From Olavius sp. associated proteobacterium Delta 1 (lineage in GTDB: Bacteria; Desulfobacterota; Desulfobacteria; Desulfobacterales; JAFDCJ01): a stretch of DNA of 64,000 nucleotides. This document shows positions 43,316 to 51,636 of this stretch, one piece after another. Where the stretch lies: NCBI GenBank assembly GCA_902749685.1, contig CACVKW010000182.1, positions 1 to 64,000 on the forward strand. The letters run 5' to 3'. The notes beneath the pieces were generated by a model, which made no database searches, had not been told where the DNA came from, and saw only the letters and a list, made by a program, of their open reading frames with translations. Within the stretch, counting starts at the first letter, position 1; each line of letters begins with the position of its first letter. The translations under genes and the position numbers were made by a program.

Positions 43316-44368
43316 ATGGGGCCCTCTAAAAGCTCAGAACATAAATCAGGCATTCGCGAGCCGACATTCTCGCATAACCCGGTAAAGCAGGGGAATCGGA
43401 GCAACGATTGTGTTAAACTGCCTAAACCGCAAGTGTATCTGGGTATGCCGTTGTATAATCAAACGCAATTTCTACCGCAGGCCTTAAGCTCCATCCTGGC
43501 GCAGACATATCGCGATTTTCGATTACTCGTGGTCGACGACTCGACTGAACCCGGGCCGCAAGCAATCATTAAACAATTTGCGTCCCAGGATAACCGCATA
43601 ATTTATATGAAGAACAGGTCGCGCAAAGGGATGGTTGGAAACTGGAGATCTTGCTTCCAGCAGGCTGGCAAGCCGGACTACTATGCCTGGGTCAGTGATC
43701 ATGATGTCTGGCACCCGCAGTGGCTGGAGTCGATGATTCTTGCTTTGAATGCCAATCCTGAGGCAGTTCTGGTTTATCCCCGGTGGGTGTCGATCGATCT
43801 TGAAGGCCGGCGACATCCGAAAAAGAAGCCTTTCGTATTTTCCACCGGCGGTCTGAGCGAAGCACAGAGAATCAGGGCCGTCTGTCGCGATGCGCCGAAG
43901 TTCGGTTATATGGTGTATGGGCTGTTCCGTGCACCCGCTCTGCGCCGGTCCGGAGTTTTTCGGCGTGTATTGTTTCCGGATGCAATTCTTATGCATGAGC
44001 TTTGTCTTCAGGGACATTTCATTCAGGTCGACGCCGAATTATGGTACCGGCGCAAAAACGCCGCCTTTAGCATTGCCAGACAAAAGCGGTCGCTTTTTGT
44101 CCAAAAGCCCTGGTACCTCTTTTTGCCCTGGCCGCTGGTCAATGCCGCCGCCCTGGCGTGGAACACCGTTCTGCAGCCGCCAACCCGGAATTGGCGATAT
44201 CGTTATGGGGGCGCTAAAATTGCCGTGTCGTATTTGCTTCGCCAGCTGGGCCGCCTGGGTGAAGGCAGTTGGATCGGCTCATATCATGAATGGCGCCACG
44301 CGAAAAAGCCATGGATAAAAAAACTAAAACGGCGCCTCAAAAACCGGCGCTTGTCCAAAGCGGCCTGA
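43316..44368 (+). CDS. GT2-family glycosyltransferase (copy 2)
   Basis: A 350-residue GT-A protein paralogous to 35666-36643. YLGMPLYNQTQFLPQALSSI, VVDDSTEPGPQA and YYAWVSDHDVWHPQWLES correspond block for block, and both end in SWIGSYHEWR/SWIGSPHEWR with a basic tail. A 40-residue disordered N-terminal extension is unique to this copy. The unusual HDVWHP/HDAWHP motif marks a GT2 subfamily specific to this glycan locus. Donor unknown. Confidence 0.85.
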   Translation: MGPSKSSEHKSGIREPTFSHNPVKQGNRSNDCVKLPKPQVYLGMPLYNQTQFLPQALSSILAQTYRDFRLLVVDDSTEPGPQAIIKQFASQDNRIIYMKNRSRKGMVGNWRSCFQQAGKPDYYAWVSDHDVWHPQWLESMILALNANPEAVLVYPRWVSIDLEGRRHPKKKPFVFSTGGLSEAQRIRAVCRDAPKFGYMVYGLFRAPALRRSGVFRRVLFPDAILMHELCLQGHFIQVDAELWYRRKNAAFSIARQKRSLFVQKPWYLFLPWPLVNAAALAWNTVLQPPTRNWRYRYGGAKIAVSYLLRQLGRLGEGSWIGSYHEWRHAKKPWIKKLKRRLKNRRLSKAA

Positions 44369-44408
44369 ACATCGATAAGGAAATGACACAAGGAAAAGTT
44401 GGCCAGCA

Positions 44409-45893
44409 ATGAAGATATTTTTCTTGATGAAAAAATCGGGATACCTGCGCAACTATGCATCTGTGGTGCGCCTGCTCGCTGCCAGGGGCCACCGGGTTCA
44501 GCTGGGCTTTTTAAAAATAGACGAAATTTATCCCCGAACCGCGATCGATCAGGAAGTAAAAGATATTCCCGGGGTGAGTTATATTATTCCTCCAAAACGA
44601 ATTTGGCTTTGGAAAAAACCGGCTGAATTCATCCGGGTGCTGCAAACTTATCTGCGGTTTTTAGATCCCTATTACAATGACGCATATAAACTCAGAGCCA
44701 GAGCGGCTGCCATGCTTCCGCGGCCCGTGAGCTGGCTGGTCAGGCTAATCGTCGGCCACAATCGCAATCGATTATGGGCCGTGGTAAACGTCTTAAGAAT
44801 AATCGAACGCAGTCTGCCATTGGATCGCGCGATACTAAAATTTTTCAGATCCAATCGGCCGGACGCGTTTTTGGTAACGCCCCTGATCGATATGAGCGTC
44901 AGTCAACTTGATTGGCTGAAGTGTGCCAGGGCGCTGGGCATCAACACCGCACTGGGTGTTGCCAGTTGGGATAATCTGTCAAACAAGAGTTTGATTCAAA
45001 TAGAGCCCGATGTCGTTTTGGTATGGAATAAAAATCAAGAACAGGAGGCGGTCGAATTCCACCGCATACCGGCCGAGAAAATTATCATTACGGGAGCCCA
45101 GTGCTACGATCGTTTGTTTGAGCGCCGACCCTCTACCTCGGGGGAAGAATTTCGTAAAAAAGTCGGTCTGTCTGATAAAGGTCCTTATATTCTCTACCTG
45201 TGCTCATCGGGCTTTATCGCGCCCCGCGAAGTAGATTTTGTAGCCGATTGGATTGATCGCCTGCGAAGGTCACCGGATCCCCAGCTCAACAGGATTGGCG
45301 TTTTGGTCAGGCCCCACCCCCAAAATGCAAACCAGTGGGGCCGGGTAAATTTTTCAGATCATGAAAATGTCGCGATTTATCCCCGGCAGGGAGCCAATCC
45401 GATCCATGGGGATTCGTTAAATGATTTCTTCGATTCCATGTATCACAGTGTTGCTACGATCGGCATCAATACCAGCCCGATGATTGAATCCGGCATTCTG
45501 AATAAGCCCGTCCTGACGGTCTTAGCGCCACAATTCAAGGATACCCAGAACGGTACGATTCATTTTCACCACCTGGTGGATGGCGGCCTTCTAAACATCA
45601 GTCAGGACCTGGATGAACATCTTCAACAATTAAGCCGGGTTTTAGCCAACCGCAAATCCTATCAGGCGCGCATCAAAGATTTCATCCGAAGCTTTGTTCG
45701 TCCTCATGGACTGGATAAAGAATGTACACCTATTTTTGTGGAAGCCATTGAGAATTTGAACCAATCGACCGTATTATCTCCAGCAGATGTCCCGCAGTGG
45801 TGGCCGCTAGTGCGGTTGCTGTTGTTTCCCTGGGCCGCAATATCATTCACGGTTAGAAGATTTAATTCCTACCTGCAAAACAATTCTTGGTGA
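44409..45893 (+). CDS. putative GT-B glycosyltransferase (type X, copy 1)
   Basis: A 494-residue protein. MKIFFLMKKSGYLRNYASVV, then LLAARGHRVQLGF, is a Rossmann start as in GT-B enzymes. ALGVASWDNLSNKSLIQ with VVLVWNKNQEQEAVEFHRIP is a distinctive central block; VLVRPHPQNANQW and IGINTSPMIESGILNKPVLT are the C-terminal lobe. It is paralogous to 48732-50177. It probably adds a sugar to the surface polysaccharide in the cytoplasm. I do not recognise a named family. Confidence 0.65.
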   Translation: MKIFFLMKKSGYLRNYASVVRLLAARGHRVQLGFLKIDEIYPRTAIDQEVKDIPGVSYIIPPKRIWLWKKPAEFIRVLQTYLRFLDPYYNDAYKLRARAAAMLPRPVSWLVRLIVGHNRNRLWAVVNVLRIIERSLPLDRAILKFFRSNRPDAFLVTPLIDMSVSQLDWLKCARALGINTALGVASWDNLSNKSLIQIEPDVVLVWNKNQEQEAVEFHRIPAEKIIITGAQCYDRLFERRPSTSGEEFRKKVGLSDKGPYILYLCSSGFIAPREVDFVADWIDRLRRSPDPQLNRIGVLVRPHPQNANQWGRVNFSDHENVAIYPRQGANPIHGDSLNDFFDSMYHSVATIGINTSPMIESGILNKPVLTVLAPQFKDTQNGTIHFHHLVDGGLLNISQDLDEHLQQLSRVLANRKSYQARIKDFIRSFVRPHGLDKECTPIFVEAIENLNQSTVLSPADVPQWWPLVRLLLFPWAAISFTVRRFNSYLQNNSW

Positions 45894-45939
45894 TGCATAG
45901 GATTAGAATCGGGCAATTGCATTTTGCTGCGTGAACCCT

Positions 45940-47367
45940 TTATCTGCACCTGATTTCAAATACTTTATCATAGATTTGTTCCAGATGCAGTTTGGCGTCG
46001 AGGCCGAGCAGTTGCTGGAAACGATCCAGCTTTTCCGCCAGCTCAGCGGAACTAATCCCGGGATAGCGATGTCGCTCGAAATCCACTGATTTAAATGACC
46101 CCGGCCGATACGCTTTATAGACCTTGTTCATACGGCGGTGAGTTGCCTTAAACCAGCCTTCCATCCGTCTGTACAGTTCCGGTTCCGGTGTTTGGGACAG
46201 GTCGGCGGCGATGGTTGCCAAAATATCGACCATCCGTTCACAGGCGAGCGGACCTTCCCGGCCCGCTAAAAAACGATCGATCAGCGTTTTTCTTTCCCCG
46301 CCGTCAGCAGCACCGAGTTCACCGCTAAGAATTTGCGCGAGCGTTGACCGTAATTCTTTGAAATCGAAACACTGATGACTCAAGCGGTTGGGCAACTGAT
46401 AAAAGCCGTCGTCATAGTAGTCATTGACCGTCGCCCGGTAAGAAACGGCAGGAACGCGCATGAGATAGGCTTCAACCCCTGTGGTACATCCGTTGTGAAT
46501 GATTGCTTTAGCGGCCATTAGCCAGGGCACCACGTTGCCCTCATTGGTTACCCGCACGCGCTGGCATCGGTCAGCGAGCCTGTGATAGATTTCCTGATTT
46601 TCAGTGGGATGCGGCCGCACCACAATGGTGTTTTCCGGGAAGGCACGCTCCAACTCGGGAATCAGTTTCTGGAAATCTTCAAAGACGGCCTGTTTATGGT
46701 CCCGAAACCCCTCGGCATACTCCCGGGTCATGCCGCGGGCGGCCTGGCCGAACTTGGCTTCATCCCCGGGCGCCGTCACCGGCTGGAACAAATTCTGGGC
46801 CGGATAGAAGGCATTGACATGATTGAAATTGGTATTAACGAGGATGAAATCGCCGTGTGTCTTGCGGATCTGATCGGCCTCGGCTTTATAATACCCCTGC
46901 ATATCCGGCCGCAGCAGGTCAACCCGCGGATTGCCGGTGATATGGATCGGAATTGCCGGTGGCAGTTGGGGATACCGGCGCCACAATTCAGCATTGTCTT
47001 CACCCCAGGCAAACAAATGGGATACATACTCCATACCTGCGGGCGAAAGTCGACGCGAAAAATATGTCTCGGCCGGCAGATGAACCAGCGCCTCTTCATC
47101 CCAGGCCACTATTTCATGACCCAGCAAACGGGCGATCGGGAAAAACCTGCGTTTTACGATTCTCAGAGATTTGGACAAGAAGACACCGCGCGGAAAGGAC
47201 GCGATGTGGTTTTCGATTTTGCGTTTGGGCCCGATGATGGAAGTCAGGCCCCGTTGGGCGGCCACACATGCCAGCAAAAGTTTGGCGTCCAGTTCGCGTA
47301 CCTGGTTTTCCACCGGAATTAACAGAACCGGTTTTTTCACGGAAATACACTCTTTTTCATTTGGCAT
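45940..47367 (-). CDS. surface carbohydrate biosynthesis protein (copy 2)
   Basis: A 475-residue paralogue of 37453-38856 on the opposite strand: LLIPVENQVRELDAKLLLAC, WDEEALVHLPAETYFSRRLS, HLFAWGEDNAELW, VVRPHPTENQ, NEGNVVPWLMAA and HNGCTTGVEA align throughout. It is likely a GT-B-like transferase for the same glycan. It is convergent with the preceding glycosyltransferase gene and runs against the block's direction, so it has its own promoter; the 39 bp directly upstream (47376-47414) are almost identical to the region upstream of the DUF3108 gene. Confidence 0.75.
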   Translation of the reverse strand: MPNEKECISVKKPVLLIPVENQVRELDAKLLLACVAAQRGLTSIIGPKRKIENHIASFPRGVFLSKSLRIVKRRFFPIARLLGHEIVAWDEEALVHLPAETYFSRRLSPAGMEYVSHLFAWGEDNAELWRRYPQLPPAIPIHITGNPRVDLLRPDMQGYYKAEADQIRKTHGDFILVNTNFNHVNAFYPAQNLFQPVTAPGDEAKFGQAARGMTREYAEGFRDHKQAVFEDFQKLIPELERAFPENTIVVRPHPTENQEIYHRLADRCQRVRVTNEGNVVPWLMAAKAIIHNGCTTGVEAYLMRVPAVSYRATVNDYYDDGFYQLPNRLSHQCFDFKELRSTLAQILSGELGAADGGERKTLIDRFLAGREGPLACERMVDILATIAADLSQTPEPELYRRMEGWFKATHRRMNKVYKAYRPGSFKSVDFERHRYPGISSAELAEKLDRFQQLLGLDAKLHLEQIYDKVFEIRCR

Positions 47368-47375
47368 GAACCTTT

Positions 47376-47414
47376 TATACCAGACTTTAAGTGCTTAAAC
47401 CATTGAAATATTAA
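47376..47414 (-). repeat. 39-bp upstream repeat, copy 1
   Basis: Matches 51329-51367 at 36 of 39 positions and lies, like that copy, immediately upstream of a minus-strand gene. On the minus strand it ends in a TATAAA-like hexamer about ten bases before the start codon region, so it may be a shared promoter segment. Confidence 0.7.
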
Positions 47415-47508
47415 TTTATCAATAATGAACCGTTCAAACCGGCATTGTTTCAACGTATTTTTTTATCTTTGCAATTTGACCCAGATATGATAAATTTGGT
47501 CAGACTCT

Positions 47509-47631
47509 ATGACTATGTCTGAAACAAAAGTATCTTCTGCATTGCGGGCCGACCAGCCAGACCCAACGGTACTGGCCGTAATCTCTATTGCAACCATCTA
47601 CTGGCATATCACTTTAATCAACCTCACCTAA
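47509..47631 (+). pseudogene. fragment related to the N-terminus of the histidine kinase at 56368
   Basis: A 40-codon frame contains QPDPTVLAVISIATIYW, matching LPDSMVLAVISLATIYW at residues 41-57 of the histidine kinase. At DNA level a stretch of about 41 bases (47554-47601 region) differs at only about three positions. The frame ends shortly after, so this is probably a transposed or duplicated scrap, not a gene. Upstream, CAATTTGACCCAGATATGAT also resembles the 3' end of the EEP hydrolase gene (about 56056). Confidence 0.6.
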
Positions 47632-47650
47632 TTTTTGATATCGATACAAT

Positions 47651-48730
47651 ATGAAATCTCATAACCTTTATGGATTGAAAAACGAGGGGCTTCTAAAATT
47701 TTGGAAAAAAGAGCCTTTGCCGCAGTTATCAGCAGCGTTGAAAGAGGCCCGTGTCAAAGTAGTAGATGTCGGTGCCAGAGGTGGGGCAATCAAAGAGCTA
47801 ATACGTTTTGCACCATTTATTCATTATGTCGCCATAGAACCCGAACAAAAAGCCCGCAATCAATTGAAGTTTGAAGCACCCTGGCAAAACGTAACCACGG
47901 TTCCATATGCGTTGGGATTGGCTGAGGGTAAGCATACCTTACATGTTACAAAACAACCCGGAATGAGTTCTTTATTATCACCTAATCCAAGCGTTGTTGA
48001 AAGATATCCTTCTGCTGATGCTTTCCAAGTTGTCGATCGACAGGAAGTGGATTTGATGACGCTTGACAAAGCAGCTGACCAATTTGGTTTCCGTGATACC
48101 TGTTTTTTGAAACTTGACACTCAGGGCACTGAACTGGACATTCTGAAGTCTGGACATCGGATGCTCAAGAATTTTTTGATCGGCATAGCAGTCGAGGTGT
48201 CATTTCAGGAATTTTACCAATCACAGCCTTTATTTTCTGAAGTCGACAAATTTCTGCGAGATAACGGTTTTCGAATTTTTGAACTTGACCGGGCACTTTC
48301 TCGTCGAAGGAATCTCAGTGCAACACTGTTTTCAAAGCGAGAAATAATATGGGCCCATGCCTTATATCTAAGGGAACCAGCGGAAATAATAGATTCCTCT
48401 TATAACCAAGGAAATTGCTCCACGGAAAGTCGCCACAACAATTGGCATAAGGATAATCCGGAGGCCAATGGCTGCAAAACGAAATTATTACAATTACTTC
48501 TCTTGGCATTAGCCTACGAGTATATCGATTTTTCACAAGAGATTATCAGAGTGATGATCCAAGCGAAGATGGTAACTGCTGAAGCTGGAGAACAACTCTT
48601 ATTAGAAGTGCAAAGCTATGCCCGGAGACGGACTTTCAAAGTTTGGTTGAAACTGAAAAAATTTCCAGGGAAGGGGAAAACGTTTGACATAGTTCACAAA
48701 GATCGGAAGCTGCGCTTTAGGATTAAATAG
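47651..48730 (+). CDS. FkbM-family methyltransferase
   Basis: A 359-residue protein. KVVDVGARGGAIKELIRF holds the SAM-binding glycine loop, YVAIEPEQKARNQL the acidic strand end, and LKLDTQGTELDILKSGHRML is the FkbM hallmark (K-D-x-Q/E-G-x-E). FkbM enzymes O-methylate sugars or other hydroxyls. The C-terminal 130 residues beyond the methyltransferase domain are not recognised. The next gene begins one base after its stop, suggesting a joint operon with the type X glycosyltransferase copy 2. Confidence 0.8.
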   Translation: MKSHNLYGLKNEGLLKFWKKEPLPQLSAALKEARVKVVDVGARGGAIKELIRFAPFIHYVAIEPEQKARNQLKFEAPWQNVTTVPYALGLAEGKHTLHVTKQPGMSSLLSPNPSVVERYPSADAFQVVDRQEVDLMTLDKAADQFGFRDTCFLKLDTQGTELDILKSGHRMLKNFLIGIAVEVSFQEFYQSQPLFSEVDKFLRDNGFRIFELDRALSRRRNLSATLFSKREIIWAHALYLREPAEIIDSSYNQGNCSTESRHNNWHKDNPEANGCKTKLLQLLLLALAYEYIDFSQEIIRVMIQAKMVTAEAGEQLLLEVQSYARRRTFKVWLKLKKFPGKGKTFDIVHKDRKLRFRIK

Positions 48731-48731
48731 A

Positions 48732-50177
48732 ATGCCTATGAATAATGCCCTCTTTAAACGGATGACCGGCGCTGGGAGAATACCATTAAAAGTACTATTT
48801 GTGATTAAATCTTTATCGCAATTTTCATACATGTCATCAATTGTCAAATCACTTGACAGTTCTGGTCACCAAATCCAACTGCTTTTTGATCCGGTCTGGA
48901 GCAAAACCACCTCCGATCATGTTGTTCGGCAATTCATTAGCCGAACTGACAATGTTGCTATGGATTGGTCCGTGCAACGGACCGATAAATGGCGCCGATG
49001 GATTTTCTTTTCACGGGAGTTCCGCAGTTACATAAGCTACACTAAACGTGGCGACCAATCGTCTTACTACCTCAAACGCTGGAACGGATATCTTCCTAGG
49101 ATAATAAGGAAATTTGTATATTTTCGACCTGTTCGATTCTTGCTTTCCCACAGCCCGGTTTACCAGTGGCTTGCTGCCGTTGAAACGCATGTCCCACCGG
49201 ATCAGAAGATAACCGCAGATTTACTTCACAGAAAACCCGATGTTATTGTAGTCACGCCGATGAACCAACGTTATTCAGAGGAAGTAGAATATGTAAAAGC
49301 GGCGAAAATACTCAATATTCCAACTGTTGTACCGGTCATTAGCTGGGATAACCTTACGACCAAAGGCATCTTCCATGTCATCCCCGATCTGACGCTGGTA
49401 TGGAACGAAGAACAGCGCAGTGAGGCCATAAATATCCACAGCGTGCCGGAGGAGAATGTGTTTATTACCGGGTCGCCATTTTTTGACAAGTGGTTTGATG
49501 CCAGCAAACTGCTGGAAGATCGTCGCATTTTTTGCCAGAGAATGGGGCTTGATCACACGAAACCATTTTTTGTATATCTTGGTTCTTCCGCAAAAATTGC
49601 CCGTGATGAAACCTGGCTACCGCAGAGCATTTATAACGGTTTGAAATCACATTCCAAAACAAGTATTCGAAATATAGGTATGCTTGCAAGGCCTCATCCT
49701 GTAAACGCAAAACACTATAATCAGTTGATCGGAGACCGCCTTGTAGTTTGGCCCAAAGATGGTGCTTTGCCTGAAGCCCGGGATTCACAACGTGATTTTT
49801 ATAACGCTCTAAGGCATTGTGAGTTCACCCTTGGGATCAATACCTCTGGAATGATTAACGCCATTGTCAACGCTAAGCCCTGTTTGACGGTTTTGACTGA
49901 TCAATACCAATTAACTCAGGAAAAAACAGTTCATTTTAGGCAACTTCTTCAGGCAGACGTGCTTGATATAAATCATTCTCCCCAAGAGGCCATTGATTCT
50001 ATAGTGCGTCTGCTGGATGGTGAGGACAGGCATTGTGATCAACGACAGCAATTTGTGCTGAAATTCGTCCGTCCCCACGGGCTTGAGATTGGGGCAGGAA
50101 AAGCGGCTGCCCAGGCGATTGAGTTGATCGCCAGGGGTGGATCGATCGACGAAATAAAAGCATCAGTGCCGTATTAA
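48732..50177 (+). CDS. putative GT-B glycosyltransferase (type X, copy 2)
   Basis: A 481-residue paralogue of 44409-45893. The corresponding blocks are VVPVISWDNLTTKGIFHVIP, LVWNEEQRSEAINIHSVPEE, MLARPHPVNAKHYNQL, LGINTSGMINAIVNAKPCLT and KFVRPHGLE. Start one base after the FkbM methyltransferase stop. It likely works on the same surface glycan. Codon use and AT content look higher here than in copy 1, hinting at a separate origin. Confidence 0.65.
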   Translation: MPMNNALFKRMTGAGRIPLKVLFVIKSLSQFSYMSSIVKSLDSSGHQIQLLFDPVWSKTTSDHVVRQFISRTDNVAMDWSVQRTDKWRRWIFFSREFRSYISYTKRGDQSSYYLKRWNGYLPRIIRKFVYFRPVRFLLSHSPVYQWLAAVETHVPPDQKITADLLHRKPDVIVVTPMNQRYSEEVEYVKAAKILNIPTVVPVISWDNLTTKGIFHVIPDLTLVWNEEQRSEAINIHSVPEENVFITGSPFFDKWFDASKLLEDRRIFCQRMGLDHTKPFFVYLGSSAKIARDETWLPQSIYNGLKSHSKTSIRNIGMLARPHPVNAKHYNQLIGDRLVVWPKDGALPEARDSQRDFYNALRHCEFTLGINTSGMINAIVNAKPCLTVLTDQYQLTQEKTVHFRQLLQADVLDINHSPQEAIDSIVRLLDGEDRHCDQRQQFVLKFVRPHGLEIGAGKAAAQAIELIARGGSIDEIKASVPY

Positions 50178-50355
50178 CTCCCCTCGGTAGAGATAATTTG
50201 GCGAATTAAGGACGGCGATATTTGCTGGTCTATAAACAGATTCGAGTAGCAAGTAGCAAATAATCCGGAGCCTGGAAACCCGGCTTTGTCGCCACCTCGG
50301 AGCAGCGGTGGTTGCTCCAATCCACAAAATGGAATAAAATCACCTGTCCCCTGTC

Positions 50356-51318
50356 TTATCTGAGGTCTTGCGCAAACGCCACTTTCTGCAGCCTGATGTC
50401 GATTTTGCCGATAGTGGCGATCCTGCCGCTCACCTGAACCGGAAGACCGGAATCTGGGTCTACGTATATATCAAAATCGCCTTTAAGCCCCAGGAATGAA
50501 AACTCCTCCGGTTCTTCGTTGTTTTGCGCCAGGCAGCGCGGCTCAAAGGATACCTGAATGGCATCAATTACAGTATCTCGGCGCGTTTGATTGGTCCCCG
50601 ACTTTTCGATATACTTCACTTTCAACCGCCGCGGTCCGTCGACGGACACCTTAACCTGGTGCAATTGTTTTTTATTAAAAACACACAAATTCAGGGGGGT
50701 ATCCGGTTTCCATTGTTTTATGACCGATGCAACCAAAAAAAGGCCACTCGGCTCCAACACGGTTGAACATCCCGGGCTTGCAGGGTCATAGGGATAAAAT
50801 GATTCCCTGGCCTTGGTCCAGTTCTCCAGCGGCAAATTCGCCTCCCGTGAATCCTTCGGCATTTTCTTCAGCCGAAAAACGCCCGTATCCGTATAACGGT
50901 AGCTCTTTTGCCACTTTTCTTTCCCCAGACGTTGCCTGATTCGCTGCAGTGCGGCGGCACCATTCGAATCTATCCATGATTGAGTGGTTAAAAATTCTTT
51001 GTAACCCAGCAGTGGTTTTATATTCGAGTTAATTTTTATGGAAAATACGGTCGCGCGGGACGTGGGCACGGCGCCACCGCCGGGCACAGGGATTAGAAAA
51101 TCGGCCGCTGCTTCAGCCTGAGAGGCCGAAAGGTAGATATCGGTTGTCACTTTGCCAAAAATACTTTTGGCCCTGTAGGAAAGATGATTCCATAAAACCT
51201 TATCCGCATCGATTTCAAAAGCAAAAGCTGTTTTCCCAACGCTAGCAATGCTATGCCAGCCAAAGGCATAAAATATCAATAAACCCAGCATGAATGGCAA
51301 TCTGAAGAACAATTTCAT
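50356..51318 (-). CDS. DUF3108-like secreted or periplasmic protein
   Basis: About 320 residues from ATG 51318 (a GTG two codons earlier is also open). The N-terminal hydrophobic stretch (LPFMLGLLIFYAFGWHSIA) is a signal peptide or anchor. The body has AFEIDADKVLWNHLSYRAKS, a FYPYDPAS block and a C-terminal YVDPDSGLPVQVSGRIATIG strand pair typical of DUF3108 beta-barrel-like proteins; in other bacteria these sit at the envelope with no known activity. It is convergent with the glycosyltransferase before it. Promoter-like TATAAT is present ten bases upstream inside the 39-bp repeat. Confidence 0.65.
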   Translation of the reverse strand: MKLFFRLPFMLGLLIFYAFGWHSIASVGKTAFAFEIDADKVLWNHLSYRAKSIFGKVTTDIYLSASQAEAAADFLIPVPGGGAVPTSRATVFSIKINSNIKPLLGYKEFLTTQSWIDSNGAAALQRIRQRLGKEKWQKSYRYTDTGVFRLKKMPKDSREANLPLENWTKARESFYPYDPASPGCSTVLEPSGLFLVASVIKQWKPDTPLNLCVFNKKQLHQVKVSVDGPRRLKVKYIEKSGTNQTRRDTVIDAIQVSFEPRCLAQNNEEPEEFSFLGLKGDFDIYVDPDSGLPVQVSGRIATIGKIDIRLQKVAFAQDLR

Positions 51319-51328
51319 ATTCACCCAT

Positions 51329-51367
51329 TATATCAGACTTTAAATGTTTAAACCATTGAAATATTAA
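51329..51367 (-). repeat. 39-bp upstream repeat, copy 2
   Basis: Second copy of the segment at 47376-47414 (36 of 39 identical). On the minus strand it ends in TATAAT followed by GGGTGA just before the DUF3108 start, so it may carry the -10 element. The remaining bases to 51636 hold no gene. Confidence 0.7.
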
Positions 51368-51529
51368 CTGAATTTTAGAGCAACAATTACCGCCCCAATC
51401 AATTGCGACAATTTGACCTCAAACTTCACTGAAGATCCAATGCTGGATTCCCTCACCGTATAACCCCGGTTTTTTACCCCAATTTATCTCTGTCTGTTGA
51501 TCACCCACTCAAGAATTAAACTAAACAAC

Positions 51530-51547
51530 CGATATATCTTTATATCG
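51530..51547. promoter_or_regulatory. 18-bp perfect inverted repeat upstream of the glycoside hydrolase
   Basis: CGATATA-TCTT-TATATCG, about 90 bases before the GTG start at 51637. It could be a regulator site or an RNA hairpin; no further support. Confidence 0.35.
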
Positions 51548-51636
51548 AGCCCGATTAGGTTGATCCGCCATAAGATTAACCCATGGCAGATGCCATGCGA
51601 TTTGAATAAATCCAACGGAAAGCGAGAGGAAACCAC

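Noticed and set aside
46582-47322. 246-codon plus-strand frame inside the surface carbohydrate protein
   Set aside because: Antisense to a well-supported gene with a full-length paralogue; the paralogue has a similar but shorter shadow frame.
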